Source: Bifidobacteriaceae bacterium
GTDB lineage: Bacteria > Actinomycetota > Actinomycetes > Actinomycetales > WQXJ01
DNA: 17,713 nucleotides
NCBI GenBank assembly: GCA_031261885.1
Contig: JAISIU010000294.1
Span: 1 to 17,713, forward strand
Direction: 5' to 3'
The notes below the pieces were generated by a model. The model was not told the DNA's origin and searched no databases. It saw only the letters and a program-made list of their open reading frames with translations. Positions 7,833 through 15,434 of the stretch are shown one piece after another (the first letter of the stretch is position 1; the number at the start of each line of letters is the position of its first letter). The translations under genes were made by a program, and so were the position numbers.

Positions 7833-10349
7833 TCAGCCCACCTCCTTCGTATCGGCCGGCTTGAGGGTGACGGCGCCGCCGCACGCGCCCAAAGCGGGCA
7901 GCACGCGCGAAGCGCCGGAGTTGGCAGGCGCCCAGACCACGCCGTCCAGCATGTCCGGGGCGATCCGGAGCGGGAGCACGATGGCGCCCCGGCCGGTGGA
8001 GATCTCGACGCCGCCCTTGGTCAGGCCGTTCGCCTGGGCGGTGCCCGGCGAGACGAGCGCGACCGGCAGCTTCTGCGTGGCCGCGAGGTGCGGGGCCTGG
8101 TCCTGACAGCTGCCGGCGTCCAGCAGGAGTCGCCAGGTCGCGAGCAGCGCCTGGCCGTGGCCCGGCGGAACCGGGGCCGGCGCGGCCGGAACGGCCGGGG
8201 CGGCGACCCTGGCGGCGGGCGCGCCCAGCGCGCCGAAGAAATCATGGGTGAGACCCGGCTTGCCGAGCTCGGCCAGGTCGCTGACACCGAGCGCCTGGGC
8301 GAGGCGGGCCAAGACGCGGCCATCGGCCAGCGCCGTGGTCGCGATGCCCTGGCCGAACGGCCGAAGCCGACCCTCCCAGTTGATGAAGGTGCCGGCCTTC
8401 TCCAGCGGCGGCGCCACCGGCAGCACGACATCCGCGTACTGAGCGACCGGCCCGCGCCTCACGTCGAGCGAGACGACGAAGGCACGGTCGAGCGCGATGC
8501 GGGCCTCGGCCGGGGCCGGCATGTCGTCCGGGTCGACGCCGCCCACGACGAGCGCGCCGATCTGGCCGTCGATCACGGCCTGGACGATGCCGGACGCGTC
8601 GCGGCCGGGGGCGGCCGGAAGGTCGGTCCCGAACAGCGGGGCCAACGCGGCGGCGTCCGGGCCGGACAGCGCGCCGAGGCGGCGGCCGCCGGGCAGCAGG
8701 CCGGGCAGCAGGCCCGCCTCGATGGCGGCCCGCTCGCCGGCGCGGCGCGGGATCCAGGCCAGCTTGGCGCCGAGCCTGGCGGCCGCGGCCAGCGCGGCGG
8801 TCAGACCGCCGGGCACGAGCGCCAGGCGCTCGCCGACGACGATGACGCCCCGGCCGTCCGCGGCCTTCAGCGCAGCACCGGCGGGACTCGCCTCGGTGAG
8901 GGCCGTGAGTGCGGCGGCCTCGCCGCCCGGCAGCGCCGGGATCAGCTCGCCGCCGAGGCGCTGGACGCCGACGGAGGCGAACGGCGCGATCGAGAACACC
9001 TTGGCGCCACGCTTGCGGACCGCCTCGCGCAGGCGGAGGAAGACGATGCCGCCCTCGTCCTCCGGCTCGAAGCCGGCCATGACGACGGGCGCGCCGCTCG
9101 TGAGCGCCTCGAAGGTGACGCCGAGGCCGGACCCGGCCACCTGGGAGGCGAGGAACGCCGTCTCCTCGGCCGAATGCGGCCGGCTGCGGTAGTCGACATC
9201 GTCGGTGTGGAGGACGCGCCGGGCGAACACGGAGTAGGCGAGCGCGTCCTCGAGGGTGAGCCGCCCACCGGGCAGCACCCCGACCCCGGCGGCCTGGGCC
9301 AGACCGGCCGCGGCCGCGGCGATCGCCTCGGGCCACGAGGCCTCGCGCAGCTCGCCGCCGTCACGGATCAACGGGGCGGTGAGACGGTCCGGGGCGGTCT
9401 GCCAACCGAAGGCGAAACGATCCTTGTCGCTGAGCCACTCCTGGTTCACGGCGTCATCGTGCGCCGCGAGACGGCGCAACACGCGGCCGCGGCGCAGGTC
9501 GACGCGGATCGCGGAGCCGGAGGAGTCATGTTCGGCCACGCCCGGCAGCGACACGAGGTCGAACGGACGGGAGCGGAAGCGGTAATCGGCGCTCGTCAGC
9601 GCGCCGACCGGGCAGATCTGGACGATGTTGCCCGAGAAGTAGGAGGCGAACGGCTGGCCTTCGACGGTCCGCTCGCCCCAGGCCACCTCGTCCTCCTGGA
9701 CGGTGCCCTGCTGCGCCGTCAGCTCGAAGCCGAGCGCTGCGGGGTCGAAGCGGCCGATCTGCTCCTTGGCGCCGCGGCCCTGGAGCCCGATGAACGGGTC
9801 CGCGGGGATCTGCGCCGCGAACCGCGTGCAACGCTGGCACAACACGCACCGCTCGCGGTCGAGCAGGATGTTCGCCGTCAACGGCAGCGGCTTGGGGTAG
9901 TGGCGCTTGGTGCCGGAGAAGCGGGAATCGTCGCGGCCCACCATCATGGCCTGGTTCTGCAGCGGGCACTCGCCGCCCTTGTCGCAGATCGGGCAGTCCA
10001 GCGGGTGGGAGCCGAGGATCAGCTCCATGGTCGCGGTCTGGGCCTTCCGGGCCGCCTCCGACGTGGCCCCCGTGTGGACGACCATGCCGTCCGTCACGAC
10101 CATGGTGCAGGCCGGTTGCGGTTTGGGGAAGGCGCGGAGCTTGTGCTCCGGGCCCGCCGGGGAGGCCACGTCGACGAGGCACTGGCGGCAGGCGCCGACC
10201 GGGTCGAGCAGCGGGTGGTCGCAGAACCGCGGGATGTAAACCCCGGCCTGTTCGGCCGCACGGATGATCAACGTGCCGGGTTTGACCTGGACGGCCACGT
10301 CGTCGATCGTGACCGTGACCAGGTCCGTCTTGGCTGTCACCTCGGGCAC
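7833..10349 (-). CDS. nuoG: NADH-quinone oxidoreductase subunit G, lacking N7 ligands
   Basis: Large Fe-S subunit of the NADH-oxidising arm, 838 residues. The GTG at 10349 directly follows the nuoF TAA; GGAGGT (10357-10362) lies seven bases upstream. An N-terminal ferredoxin domain carries Cys43/54/57/81 for the [2Fe-2S] N1b. It is followed by His115, Cys119, Cys122, Cys128 (His-ligated N5) and Cys168/171/174 plus Cys246 (N4). After this comes a catalytically inert molybdopterin-oxidoreductase-like domain with the family stretch LPVAPPLEKAGTFINWEGR. The optional off-pathway cluster N7, found in E. coli and Thermus (C-x2-C-x3-C-x27-C), should sit near 272-307. Those positions are Ala272, Asp275, Ser279 and Ser307, so N7 cannot form in the usual way. 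The C-terminal domain is rich in Ala and Gly but unbroken. Confidence 0.96.
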   Translation of the reverse strand: MPEVTAKTDLVTVTIDDVAVQVKPGTLIIRAAEQAGVYIPRFCDHPLLDPVGACRQCLVDVASPAGPEHKLRAFPKPQPACTMVVTDGMVVHTGATSEAARKAQTATMELILGSHPLDCPICDKGGECPLQNQAMMVGRDDSRFSGTKRHYPKPLPLTANILLDRERCVLCQRCTRFAAQIPADPFIGLQGRGAKEQIGRFDPAALGFELTAQQGTVQEDEVAWGERTVEGQPFASYFSGNIVQICPVGALTSADYRFRSRPFDLVSLPGVAEHDSSGSAIRVDLRRGRVLRRLAAHDDAVNQEWLSDKDRFAFGWQTAPDRLTAPLIRDGGELREASWPEAIAAAAAGLAQAAGVGVLPGGRLTLEDALAYSVFARRVLHTDDVDYRSRPHSAEETAFLASQVAGSGLGVTFEALTSGAPVVMAGFEPEDEGGIVFLRLREAVRKRGAKVFSIAPFASVGVQRLGGELIPALPGGEAAALTALTEASPAGAALKAADGRGVIVVGERLALVPGGLTAALAAAARLGAKLAWIPRRAGERAAIEAGLLPGLLPGGRRLGALSGPDAAALAPLFGTDLPAAPGRDASGIVQAVIDGQIGALVVGGVDPDDMPAPAEARIALDRAFVVSLDVRRGPVAQYADVVLPVAPPLEKAGTFINWEGRLRPFGQGIATTALADGRVLARLAQALGVSDLAELGKPGLTHDFFGALGAPAARVAAPAVPAAPAPVPPGHGQALLATWRLLLDAGSCQDQAPHLAATQKLPVALVSPGTAQANGLTKGGVEISTGRGAIVLPLRIAPDMLDGVVWAPANSGASRVLPALGACGGAVTLKPADTKEVG
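7840..7847 (-). promoter_or_regulatory. Strong Shine-Dalgarno sequence of nuoH
   Basis: AAGGAGGT sits in the last codons of nuoG, eight bases before the GTG at 7831 and eleven before the next GTG. It is the closest match to the anti-SD sequence that I noticed in the operon and settles the choice between tandem GTG codons. Strong local re-initiation after the long nuoG gene is a plausible role. Confidence 0.75.
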
Positions 10350-11648
10350 TTACGCCACCTCCCCGTTGAACGCGGTCGTAGCCGCCCGGTCGAACGGACA
10401 GCGGCCGAGACGAATGTGTTCCTCGTACTCGTCGCGGAAGTACTTGAGCGAGGAGTTGAGCGCGAGCGGCGCGCCCGCGCCGAGCGGGCAGAAGCAACCG
10501 CCGATCGACGCCGGGATGTCGCCGAGCACGTCCATGTCGGCCGGGGTTCCCCCGCCGGCCTCGATGCGGCACAGCGTGTCGCGCAGCCAGGCCGTGCCCT
10601 CGCGGCACGGTGTGCACTTGCCGCACGATTCGTGCGCGTAGAACTCCATCCAGCGGGACACGACGCGCACCACGCAGACCGTGTCGTCGAAGACCTGCAA
10701 CGCGCGGGTGCCGAGCATCGAACCGGCCTGGATCACGTTGTCGTAGTCGAGGTTGAGGTCGAGCTGCTCCTCCGTGAACATCGAGGTCGAGGCGCCGCCC
10801 GGCATCCAGAACTTCAGCTTGTGGCCTTCGCGGATGCCGCCCGCCATGTCAATCAGCTCGCGCATCGTGACGCCGAAGGGCGCCTCGTACTGGCCGGGCC
10901 GCTGGACGTGGCCGGACAGGGAGAAGATGCCGAAGCCGTGCGACTTCTCGGTGCCCATGGAGCCGAACCAGTCGGCGCCGCCCAGGATGATCGGCGGCAC
11001 CTGCGAGATCGTCTCGACGTTGTTGATGACGGTGGGCCGGGCGTACAGGCCCTCGGCCGCCGGGAACGGCGGCTTGAGCCGTGGCTGGCCGCGCTTGCCC
11101 TCCAGGGAGTCGAGCAGCGCCGTCTCCTCACCGCAGATGTAGGCGCCGCCGCCGGCGTGCGCCGTGATCTCGAGCTGATAGTCGGTGCCGAGCACGTGGT
11201 CGCCAAGGATGCCGGCGGCCCTGGCCTCCTCAATGGCCCTGAGCAGGCGGCGGTAGACGTGCACCACCTCGCCTCTCAGGTAGATGAAGGCGTGGTGGCA
11301 GCCGATGGCCCACGACGTGATGATCATGCCCTCCAGCAGCATGTGGGGGTCGGCCATGAGCATCGGCATGTCCTTGCACGTGCCGGGTTCGGACTCGTCC
11401 GCGTTGACCACGAGGTAGCGCGGGCCGCCGTCCGGCTTGGGCAGGAAGCTCCATTTGGTGCCGGCCGGGAAGCCGGCACCGCCGCGGCCGCGCAGGCCGG
11501 CGGCCTTCACGAGGTCGACGATGGCCTGCGGTTCCATGGTCAGCGCCTTGCGCGCCGCCTGGTAGCCGCCGTCCGCCTGATACTCGGCGAGGCGCCACGA
11601 GTTGGCCTTGCCCCACCGCTTCGTGAGAACCGGGGTCAGTGTCGTCAT
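10350..11648 (-). CDS. nuoF: NADH-quinone oxidoreductase subunit F (NADH/FMN site)
   Basis: Subunit that binds NADH and FMN and carries cluster N3, the electron entry point of complex I; 432 residues. The ATG at 11648 overlaps the nuoE stop as ATGA, with GGAGG (11656-11660) seven bases upstream. Nucleotide-binding motifs are visible: GLRGRGGAGFPAGTKW (51-66) and the Gly-rich stretch with AGGGAYICGEETALL (165-179). The N3 ligands are Cys342, Cys345 and Cys348 in ESCGKCTPCREGT, with Cys387 the likely fourth (GGCFCPLGAGA); Cys385 lies two residues before it and is an extra cysteine near the cluster. Its stop is TAA, the only one among the fifteen stop codons in the window (the rest are TGA). It abuts the GTG of nuoG with no spacing. 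Confidence 0.97.
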   Translation of the reverse strand: MTTLTPVLTKRWGKANSWRLAEYQADGGYQAARKALTMEPQAIVDLVKAAGLRGRGGAGFPAGTKWSFLPKPDGGPRYLVVNADESEPGTCKDMPMLMADPHMLLEGMIITSWAIGCHHAFIYLRGEVVHVYRRLLRAIEEARAAGILGDHVLGTDYQLEITAHAGGGAYICGEETALLDSLEGKRGQPRLKPPFPAAEGLYARPTVINNVETISQVPPIILGGADWFGSMGTEKSHGFGIFSLSGHVQRPGQYEAPFGVTMRELIDMAGGIREGHKLKFWMPGGASTSMFTEEQLDLNLDYDNVIQAGSMLGTRALQVFDDTVCVVRVVSRWMEFYAHESCGKCTPCREGTAWLRDTLCRIEAGGGTPADMDVLGDIPASIGGCFCPLGAGAPLALNSSLKYFRDEYEEHIRLGRCPFDRAATTAFNGEVA

Positions 11649-12352
11649 TTCCGCTCCTCCCCCTTGGTTCCCTTGGGCGCCGCCGCGCCACCGGCCGGGT
11701 AGGGCGGGGCGGCCCAGCCCTTCTCGTCGGCCAGTTCGGCGCCGCGCACCGAGGACTCACCCGCGGACGCGCCCTGGTCCGCCTTGCCGTCGGGGAAGCC
11801 GGCGAGGACGCGCTCGTTCTCCTTGAAGGTGGGCAGCTTGTCCGGGCCCCGGGTCGGGGCCACTGGCTTGCCGGCGCGCAGCGCGTCGACGAGCGCGACG
11901 GCCGATTCCGGCGTCTGGTTGTCGAAGAACTCCCAGTTGGCCATCATGACCGGGGCGTAGTCGCAGGCCGCGTTGCACTCGATGCGTTCCAGCGTGAACA
12001 TGCCGTCGCCCGTGGTCTGCCCGTCCTCGATGCCGAGGTATTCGCGCAGACGCTCATAAATGGCGTCGCCGCCCATGATGGCGCACAGCGCCGTGGTGCA
12101 CACACCGAGGTTGTACGTGCCGTTGGGCTGCCGCTTGAACTGCGTGTAGAACGTCGCGACGGCGGACACTTCCGACGTGGTCATCCCGAGCGTGTCGGCG
12201 ACGAACTCGATGCCATCCGGCGAGACGAAGCCGTCCACGGACTGGACGAGATGGAGCAGCGGCAGGATCGCGGAACGCGGTTTCGGATACCGCGCCACGA
12301 CCTGCGCGGCGTCCCGTTCCAACGACTGGCGCGTGCCAGTGTCGTAGCTCAT
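11645..12352 (-). CDS. nuoE: NADH-quinone oxidoreductase subunit E
   Basis: Thioredoxin-like [2Fe-2S] subunit (cluster N1a) that pairs with NuoF; 235 residues. The ATG at 12352 overlaps the nuoD stop as ATGA; GGAGGT (12361-12366) sits eight bases upstream. An upstream in-frame extension into nuoD is therefore not used. Cluster ligands are Cys85 and Cys90 (GVCTTALC) and Cys126 and Cys130 (ECNAACDYAP). The helical N-terminal segment (PKPRSAILPLLHLVQ) is typical. The catalytic core ends near residue 162. A tail of about 70 residues rich in Gly, Ala, Pro, Lys and Glu follows, absent from E. coli NuoE (166 residues). The tail overlaps no other gene and ends exactly at the nuoF start. Confidence 0.96.
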   Translation of the reverse strand: MSYDTGTRQSLERDAAQVVARYPKPRSAILPLLHLVQSVDGFVSPDGIEFVADTLGMTTSEVSAVATFYTQFKRQPNGTYNLGVCTTALCAIMGGDAIYERLREYLGIEDGQTTGDGMFTLERIECNAACDYAPVMMANWEFFDNQTPESAVALVDALRAGKPVAPTRGPDKLPTFKENERVLAGFPDGKADQGASAGESSVRGAELADEKGWAAPPYPAGGAAAPKGTKGEERK

Positions 12353-13695
12353 CGGTCGACACCTCCCATGACCGGATCGACCGACGCCACGCAAACGATG
12401 ACATCGGAGATCGTGCCGCCCTCCGTTTGGGCGGCCAGCGATTGCAGATTGTTGAAGGCCGCGTCGCGGACGTGGACGCGGTACGGGTGGGTCCCGCCGT
12501 CCGAGACGGCCAACACGCCCTGAACGCCCTTCGGGTGTTCGGTTTGGGCGAAGACCTGGCCCGGCGGCACGTGGAAGCCCTCGGTGACGAGCTTGAAGTG
12601 GTGGATCAGGCCCTCCATCGAATCCGACAGGATGTGCTTGACGTGGTCCGGGGCCTGGCCCTGGCCGTCGGGGCCGACCGTCACCTGGCCGGGCATCGCG
12701 ATGCGGAGGTCGGGCACCATGATCGGGCCGGGCGTGGCGCGCAGCTTGGCGAGCGCCTGGGCCACGATGCGCATCGACTGGCGCATCTCGTGCAGGCGGA
12801 CGAGGTAACGGCCCATGACGTCGCACGAATCCTCCGTGCAGACGTCGAACTCGTAGTTCTCGTAGCCCGAGTACGGCGCCACCTTGCGGAGGTCGTACGG
12901 GTAGCCCGTGGAACGCAGGATCGGGCCCGTCAGGCCGAGCGCCATGCAAGCCGACAGATCGAGGACGCCGACGCCCTCGCAGCGGCCGCGGAAAATCGGG
13001 TTCTCCGTCAAGAGGTCGTCAAGGTCGTCGATCGACAGCATGATCTTGTCCCAGTCGGCGATCAGTTGGTCGATCGCCTCGTCCGGGATGTCGTGGGCGA
13101 CGCCGCCCGGCCTGATGAACGCGTTGTTCATGCGCTGGCCCGTGACGGCCTCGAAGAAGTTCAGGATGTACTCGCGGCCGCGGAACGTGACCGTCATGAG
13201 CGTGGTCCCGCCGAGCTCGTTGCCGAGCGAGCCAAGGGCCACGAGGTGCGAGGACACGCGGGCCAGCTCCGCGATCAGCACGCGGATGATCTGCGCGCGC
13301 TCCGGGATCTGGTCCGTGATGCCGAGCAGTTTGTCGACCGCGAGGCAGTACGTCAGCTCGTTGCACATCGAGGCGACGTAGTCGCAACGCGAGACCATCG
13401 TGACGGCCTGGTTCCAGCTGCGCGCCTCCATGGTCTTCTCGATGCCGGTGTGGAGGAAGCCGAGCCCGACGCGGGTCTCCTTGACGTACTCGCCGTCCAG
13501 TTCGAGGACGAGGCGGAGCACGCCGTGGGTCGACGGGTGCTGCGGGCCCATCGAGATGACGATCCGCTCCTCCTGGAGCCGCGCCACCTCGCTGGCCACG
13601 TCGTTCCAATCCCCGCCGTGCGCCAGCACGAACGCGGAATCGTCCATCACCTCGTCTGGCGCCGGCGCCGGCGCATGGGGCATGGTGTCGGTCAT
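12349..13695 (-). CDS. nuoD: NADH-quinone oxidoreductase subunit D (quinone site, 49-kDa type)
   Basis: Subunit derived from a [NiFe]-hydrogenase large subunit that forms the quinone head-group pocket with NuoB; 448 residues. The ATG at 13695 shares one base with the nuoC stop (TGATG). AGGAGG lies eleven bases upstream, a slightly long spacing; an ATG four codons later has no better site. The quinone-pocket motif GPQHPSTHGVLRL (50-62) is intact, with His57 and, further on, Tyr106 (RCDYVASMCNE) matching the quinone-contacting His38 and Tyr87 of the Thermus subunit. The protein ends with DPVMGGVDR, the expected closing motif of the family. The Ala/Pro-rich first 20 residues are variable. It is separate from nuoC, unlike the E. 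coli nuoCD fusion. Confidence 0.97.
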   Translation of the reverse strand: MTDTMPHAPAPAPDEVMDDSAFVLAHGGDWNDVASEVARLQEERIVISMGPQHPSTHGVLRLVLELDGEYVKETRVGLGFLHTGIEKTMEARSWNQAVTMVSRCDYVASMCNELTYCLAVDKLLGITDQIPERAQIIRVLIAELARVSSHLVALGSLGNELGGTTLMTVTFRGREYILNFFEAVTGQRMNNAFIRPGGVAHDIPDEAIDQLIADWDKIMLSIDDLDDLLTENPIFRGRCEGVGVLDLSACMALGLTGPILRSTGYPYDLRKVAPYSGYENYEFDVCTEDSCDVMGRYLVRLHEMRQSMRIVAQALAKLRATPGPIMVPDLRIAMPGQVTVGPDGQGQAPDHVKHILSDSMEGLIHHFKLVTEGFHVPPGQVFAQTEHPKGVQGVLAVSDGGTHPYRVHVRDAAFNNLQSLAAQTEGGTISDVIVCVASVDPVMGGVDR

Positions 13696-14405
13696 CAGAA
13701 GTAGCGCCTCCTCTCAGCGACGGGCGGTGTCGTGGCGCCCTTGAATTGCACGCCGATGCCGCCCAACGGGTAGTCCTTGCGCTGCGGGTGGCCCACCCAA
13801 TCGTCCGGCATGAGGATCCGGGCCAGGCCCGGGTGCCCGTCGAAGACGATGCCGAACATGTCCCACGCCTCGCGCTCGTGCCAGTCGTTGGCCGGGTAGA
13901 CCGAGACGGTCGAGGGGATGTGCGGGTCCGCGTCCGGGCACGTGGTCTCGACGCGGATGTTGCGCCCGCCGTGCGTCAGCGACGTCAGGTGGTAGAGGGC
14001 GTGCAGCTCGCGGCCCTTGTCGAGCGGGTAGTTGACGCCGGTCACGCCGAGCGACAGCTCGAACCGCAGCGCTGGCTCGTCGCGCAGCGCCATCATAACG
14101 GCCACGAGATCCTCGCGCCGGACGTAGACGGTCAGCTCGCCGCGGTCCACGACCACCTTCTCGATCGCCGTGGGCGCCTTGGCCTCAAGGGCCTGGGTCA
14201 GGGAGTCGACCACCTCGTCGAAGTAGCCGCCGTACGGCCGGCTCGACGGGCCGGGCATGGTCACCTGTTCGGCGAACCCGCCGAAGCCCGTGACGTCGCC
14301 CGCGCCGCTGGCGCCGAAAGCGCCGTGCCGCTGGGCGATCACGGTACCGGTCCGGGCGGCGCTCTCGGCGCCGCCGCCGGTCACTTGCACCTGGTTATCG
14401 CTCAC
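13695..14405 (-). CDS. nuoC: NADH-quinone oxidoreductase subunit C
   Basis: Peripheral-arm subunit (30-kDa type) without cofactors that supports NuoD; 236 residues. The GTG at 14405 overlaps the nuoB stop as GTGA, preceded by a moderate site GGAAGGGG seven bases upstream. The diagnostic block lies at 175-212 and includes WHEREAWDMFGIVFDGHP, RILMPDDW and GHPQRKDYPLGG. The first ~55 residues are Gly/Ala-rich and not conserved in short homologues, so the true start could be later, but no later start codon has such a clear junction. Identity is secure. Confidence 0.95.
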   Translation of the reverse strand: MSDNQVQVTGGGAESAARTGTVIAQRHGAFGASGAGDVTGFGGFAEQVTMPGPSSRPYGGYFDEVVDSLTQALEAKAPTAIEKVVVDRGELTVYVRREDLVAVMMALRDEPALRFELSLGVTGVNYPLDKGRELHALYHLTSLTHGGRNIRVETTCPDADPHIPSTVSVYPANDWHEREAWDMFGIVFDGHPGLARILMPDDWVGHPQRKDYPLGGIGVQFKGATTPPVAERRRYF

Positions 14406-14959
14406 GCCGGCACCCCTTCCACCGCGTCCAGCGGGGCCGCCGCCAGCGCCGCCGCCTCGACGGCGCGCGCGACCTTCTCGCGGTTGCGGCCGAGCGGCTC
14501 TTTCTTCATCTGCTGGTGCAGCTCGTAGATCGCGTGGATCAGCATCTCCGGCCTGGGCGGGCAGCCCGGCAGGTAGATGTCGACCGGCACGACGTGGTCG
14601 CAGCCCTGGACCAGCGCGTAGTTGTTGAAGATGCCGCCGCTGGAAGCGCAGGCGCCCATCGAGATGACCCACTTCGGGTCCGGCATCTGGTCATAGACCT
14701 GGCGCACCACGGGCGCCATCTTCTGCGACACGCGGCCCGAGACGATCATGAGGTCGGAGTGGCGCGGTGAAGCCCTGAACACCTCCATGCCGAAGCGCGA
14801 GAGGTCGAAGCGGGCCGTGCCGCCGGCCATCATCTCGATGGCGCAGCAGGCCAGGCCCATGGTCACGGGCCAGGTGGAGCCGGCGCGCAGCACGCCCACC
14901 AGTTTGGAGACATTGGACAGCAGGAAATCTGGTCCCATGCCCTCGATGCCGTCTGGCAT
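14402..14959 (-). CDS. nuoB: NADH-quinone oxidoreductase subunit B (cluster N2)
   Basis: Carries [4Fe-4S] N2, the terminal cluster that reduces the quinone; 185 residues. I chose the ATG at 14959 because GAGG (14968-14971) lies eight bases upstream and overlaps the nuoA stop. A longer in-frame reading from 15007 would sit inside nuoA. Ligands are the tandem Cys38-Cys39 (GLACCAIEMM), Cys104 (SMGACASSGG) and Cys133 (YLPGCPPRPE); their spacing equals that of E. coli Cys63/64/129/158. The Ala-rich C-terminus is short. Ten bases separate it from nuoA, the largest gap within the nuo series. Confidence 0.97.
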   Translation of the reverse strand: MPDGIEGMGPDFLLSNVSKLVGVLRAGSTWPVTMGLACCAIEMMAGGTARFDLSRFGMEVFRASPRHSDLMIVSGRVSQKMAPVVRQVYDQMPDPKWVISMGACASSGGIFNNYALVQGCDHVVPVDIYLPGCPPRPEMLIHAIYELHQQMKKEPLGRNREKVARAVEAAALAAAPLDAVEGVPA

Positions 14960-14967
14960 GTTTACCG

Positions 14968-14971
14968 CCTC
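14968..14971 (-). promoter_or_regulatory. Ribosome binding site deciding the nuoB start
   Basis: GAGG overlaps the nuoA stop codon (TGAGG) and is eight bases before the ATG at 14959. It supports the 185-residue form of NuoB over a 201-residue reading that would start within nuoA. Confidence 0.65.
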
Positions 14972-15335
14972 ACTCTTCCCAGCCGAGGGCGCCGCGACGC
15001 CACTCATAGATATAAGGAACGGTGATGAGGAGGAGGAAGCCCATCATCGCGATCGCGGAGAACAACCCGAGGTGCGTGAAGTTCGTGGCCCACGGGTAGA
15101 GGAAGACAACCTCGATGTCGAAGATGATGAACGTCATGGCCACGAGGTAGAAGCGGGCCGGGAAGCGGCCGCCGCCACGAGCGTGCGGAGACGCCATCAT
15201 GCCGCACTCGTACTCCTCGAGCTTGGCGCGGTTGTAACGGTGCGGGCCGAGGATCCAGCTGACGCCGAGCCCGGCCAGCGCCAGGAAGGCCGCCACGGCC
15301 GCCGCCACGAAGATCGGCACATAGGTGTTACTCAC
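14970..15335 (-). CDS. nuoA: NADH-quinone oxidoreductase subunit A
   Basis: First gene of the nuo series: a small three-helix membrane subunit homologous to mitochondrial ND3, 121 residues. The start taken is GTG at 15335, with GGAGG five bases upstream. A GTG four codons earlier (15347) and an ATG at 15377 are alternatives giving charged N-terminal additions. The first helix begins almost at once (VPIFVAAAVAAFLALAGLGV). Loop motif EEYECG (40-45) contains Cys44, equivalent to the ND3 loop cysteine, and FDIEVVFLYPWA (72-83) is the family signature. The protein ends GWEE just before nuoB. A 99-nt gap separates it from the reductase gene upstream. Confidence 0.95.
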   Translation of the reverse strand: MSNTYVPIFVAAAVAAFLALAGLGVSWILGPHRYNRAKLEEYECGMMASPHARGGGRFPARFYLVAMTFIIFDIEVVFLYPWATNFTHLGLFSAIAMMGFLLLITVPYIYEWRRGALGWEE

Positions 15336-15434
15336 CGGAGCCTCCACTTCCTTTTCCGGACCATCGCCGGTCCTCACCTTCCGGTTCGCGGTATTGCCCC
15401 GCGTCCAAAGCTGTCCTCACGTCTCGCCCGTCCC
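15336..15434 (-). other. Leader between the reductase gene and nuoA, with two small stem-loops
   Basis: The largest non-coding gap before nuoA inside the gene series. On the minus strand it holds a 5-bp inverted repeat CGCGG/CCGCG (15387-15403, 7-nt loop) and a second 5-bp repeat GGACC/GGTCC (15358-15373, 6-nt loop). Neither is followed by a T run, so neither looks like an intrinsic terminator. I see no convincing -10 box. Read-through from the upstream gene or a promoter within it are both possible. Confidence 0.35.

Noticed and set aside
8088..11702. A 1204-codon open frame on the plus strand, antisense to nuoG and nuoF.
   Set aside because: Its product is Arg/Gly/Asp/Ala-rich low complexity with no domain. 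It arises from GC-rich codon bias of the real genes, whose Fe-S and FMN motifs lie on the other strand.
14960..15007. A longer NuoB starting at 15007.
   Set aside because: The extension lies within nuoA coding sequence and has no ribosome site; GAGG before the ATG at 14959 supports the shorter form.
15387..15403. Stem-loop after the reductase gene as an intrinsic terminator.
   Set aside because: The stem is only 5 bp and no T run follows on the minus strand.
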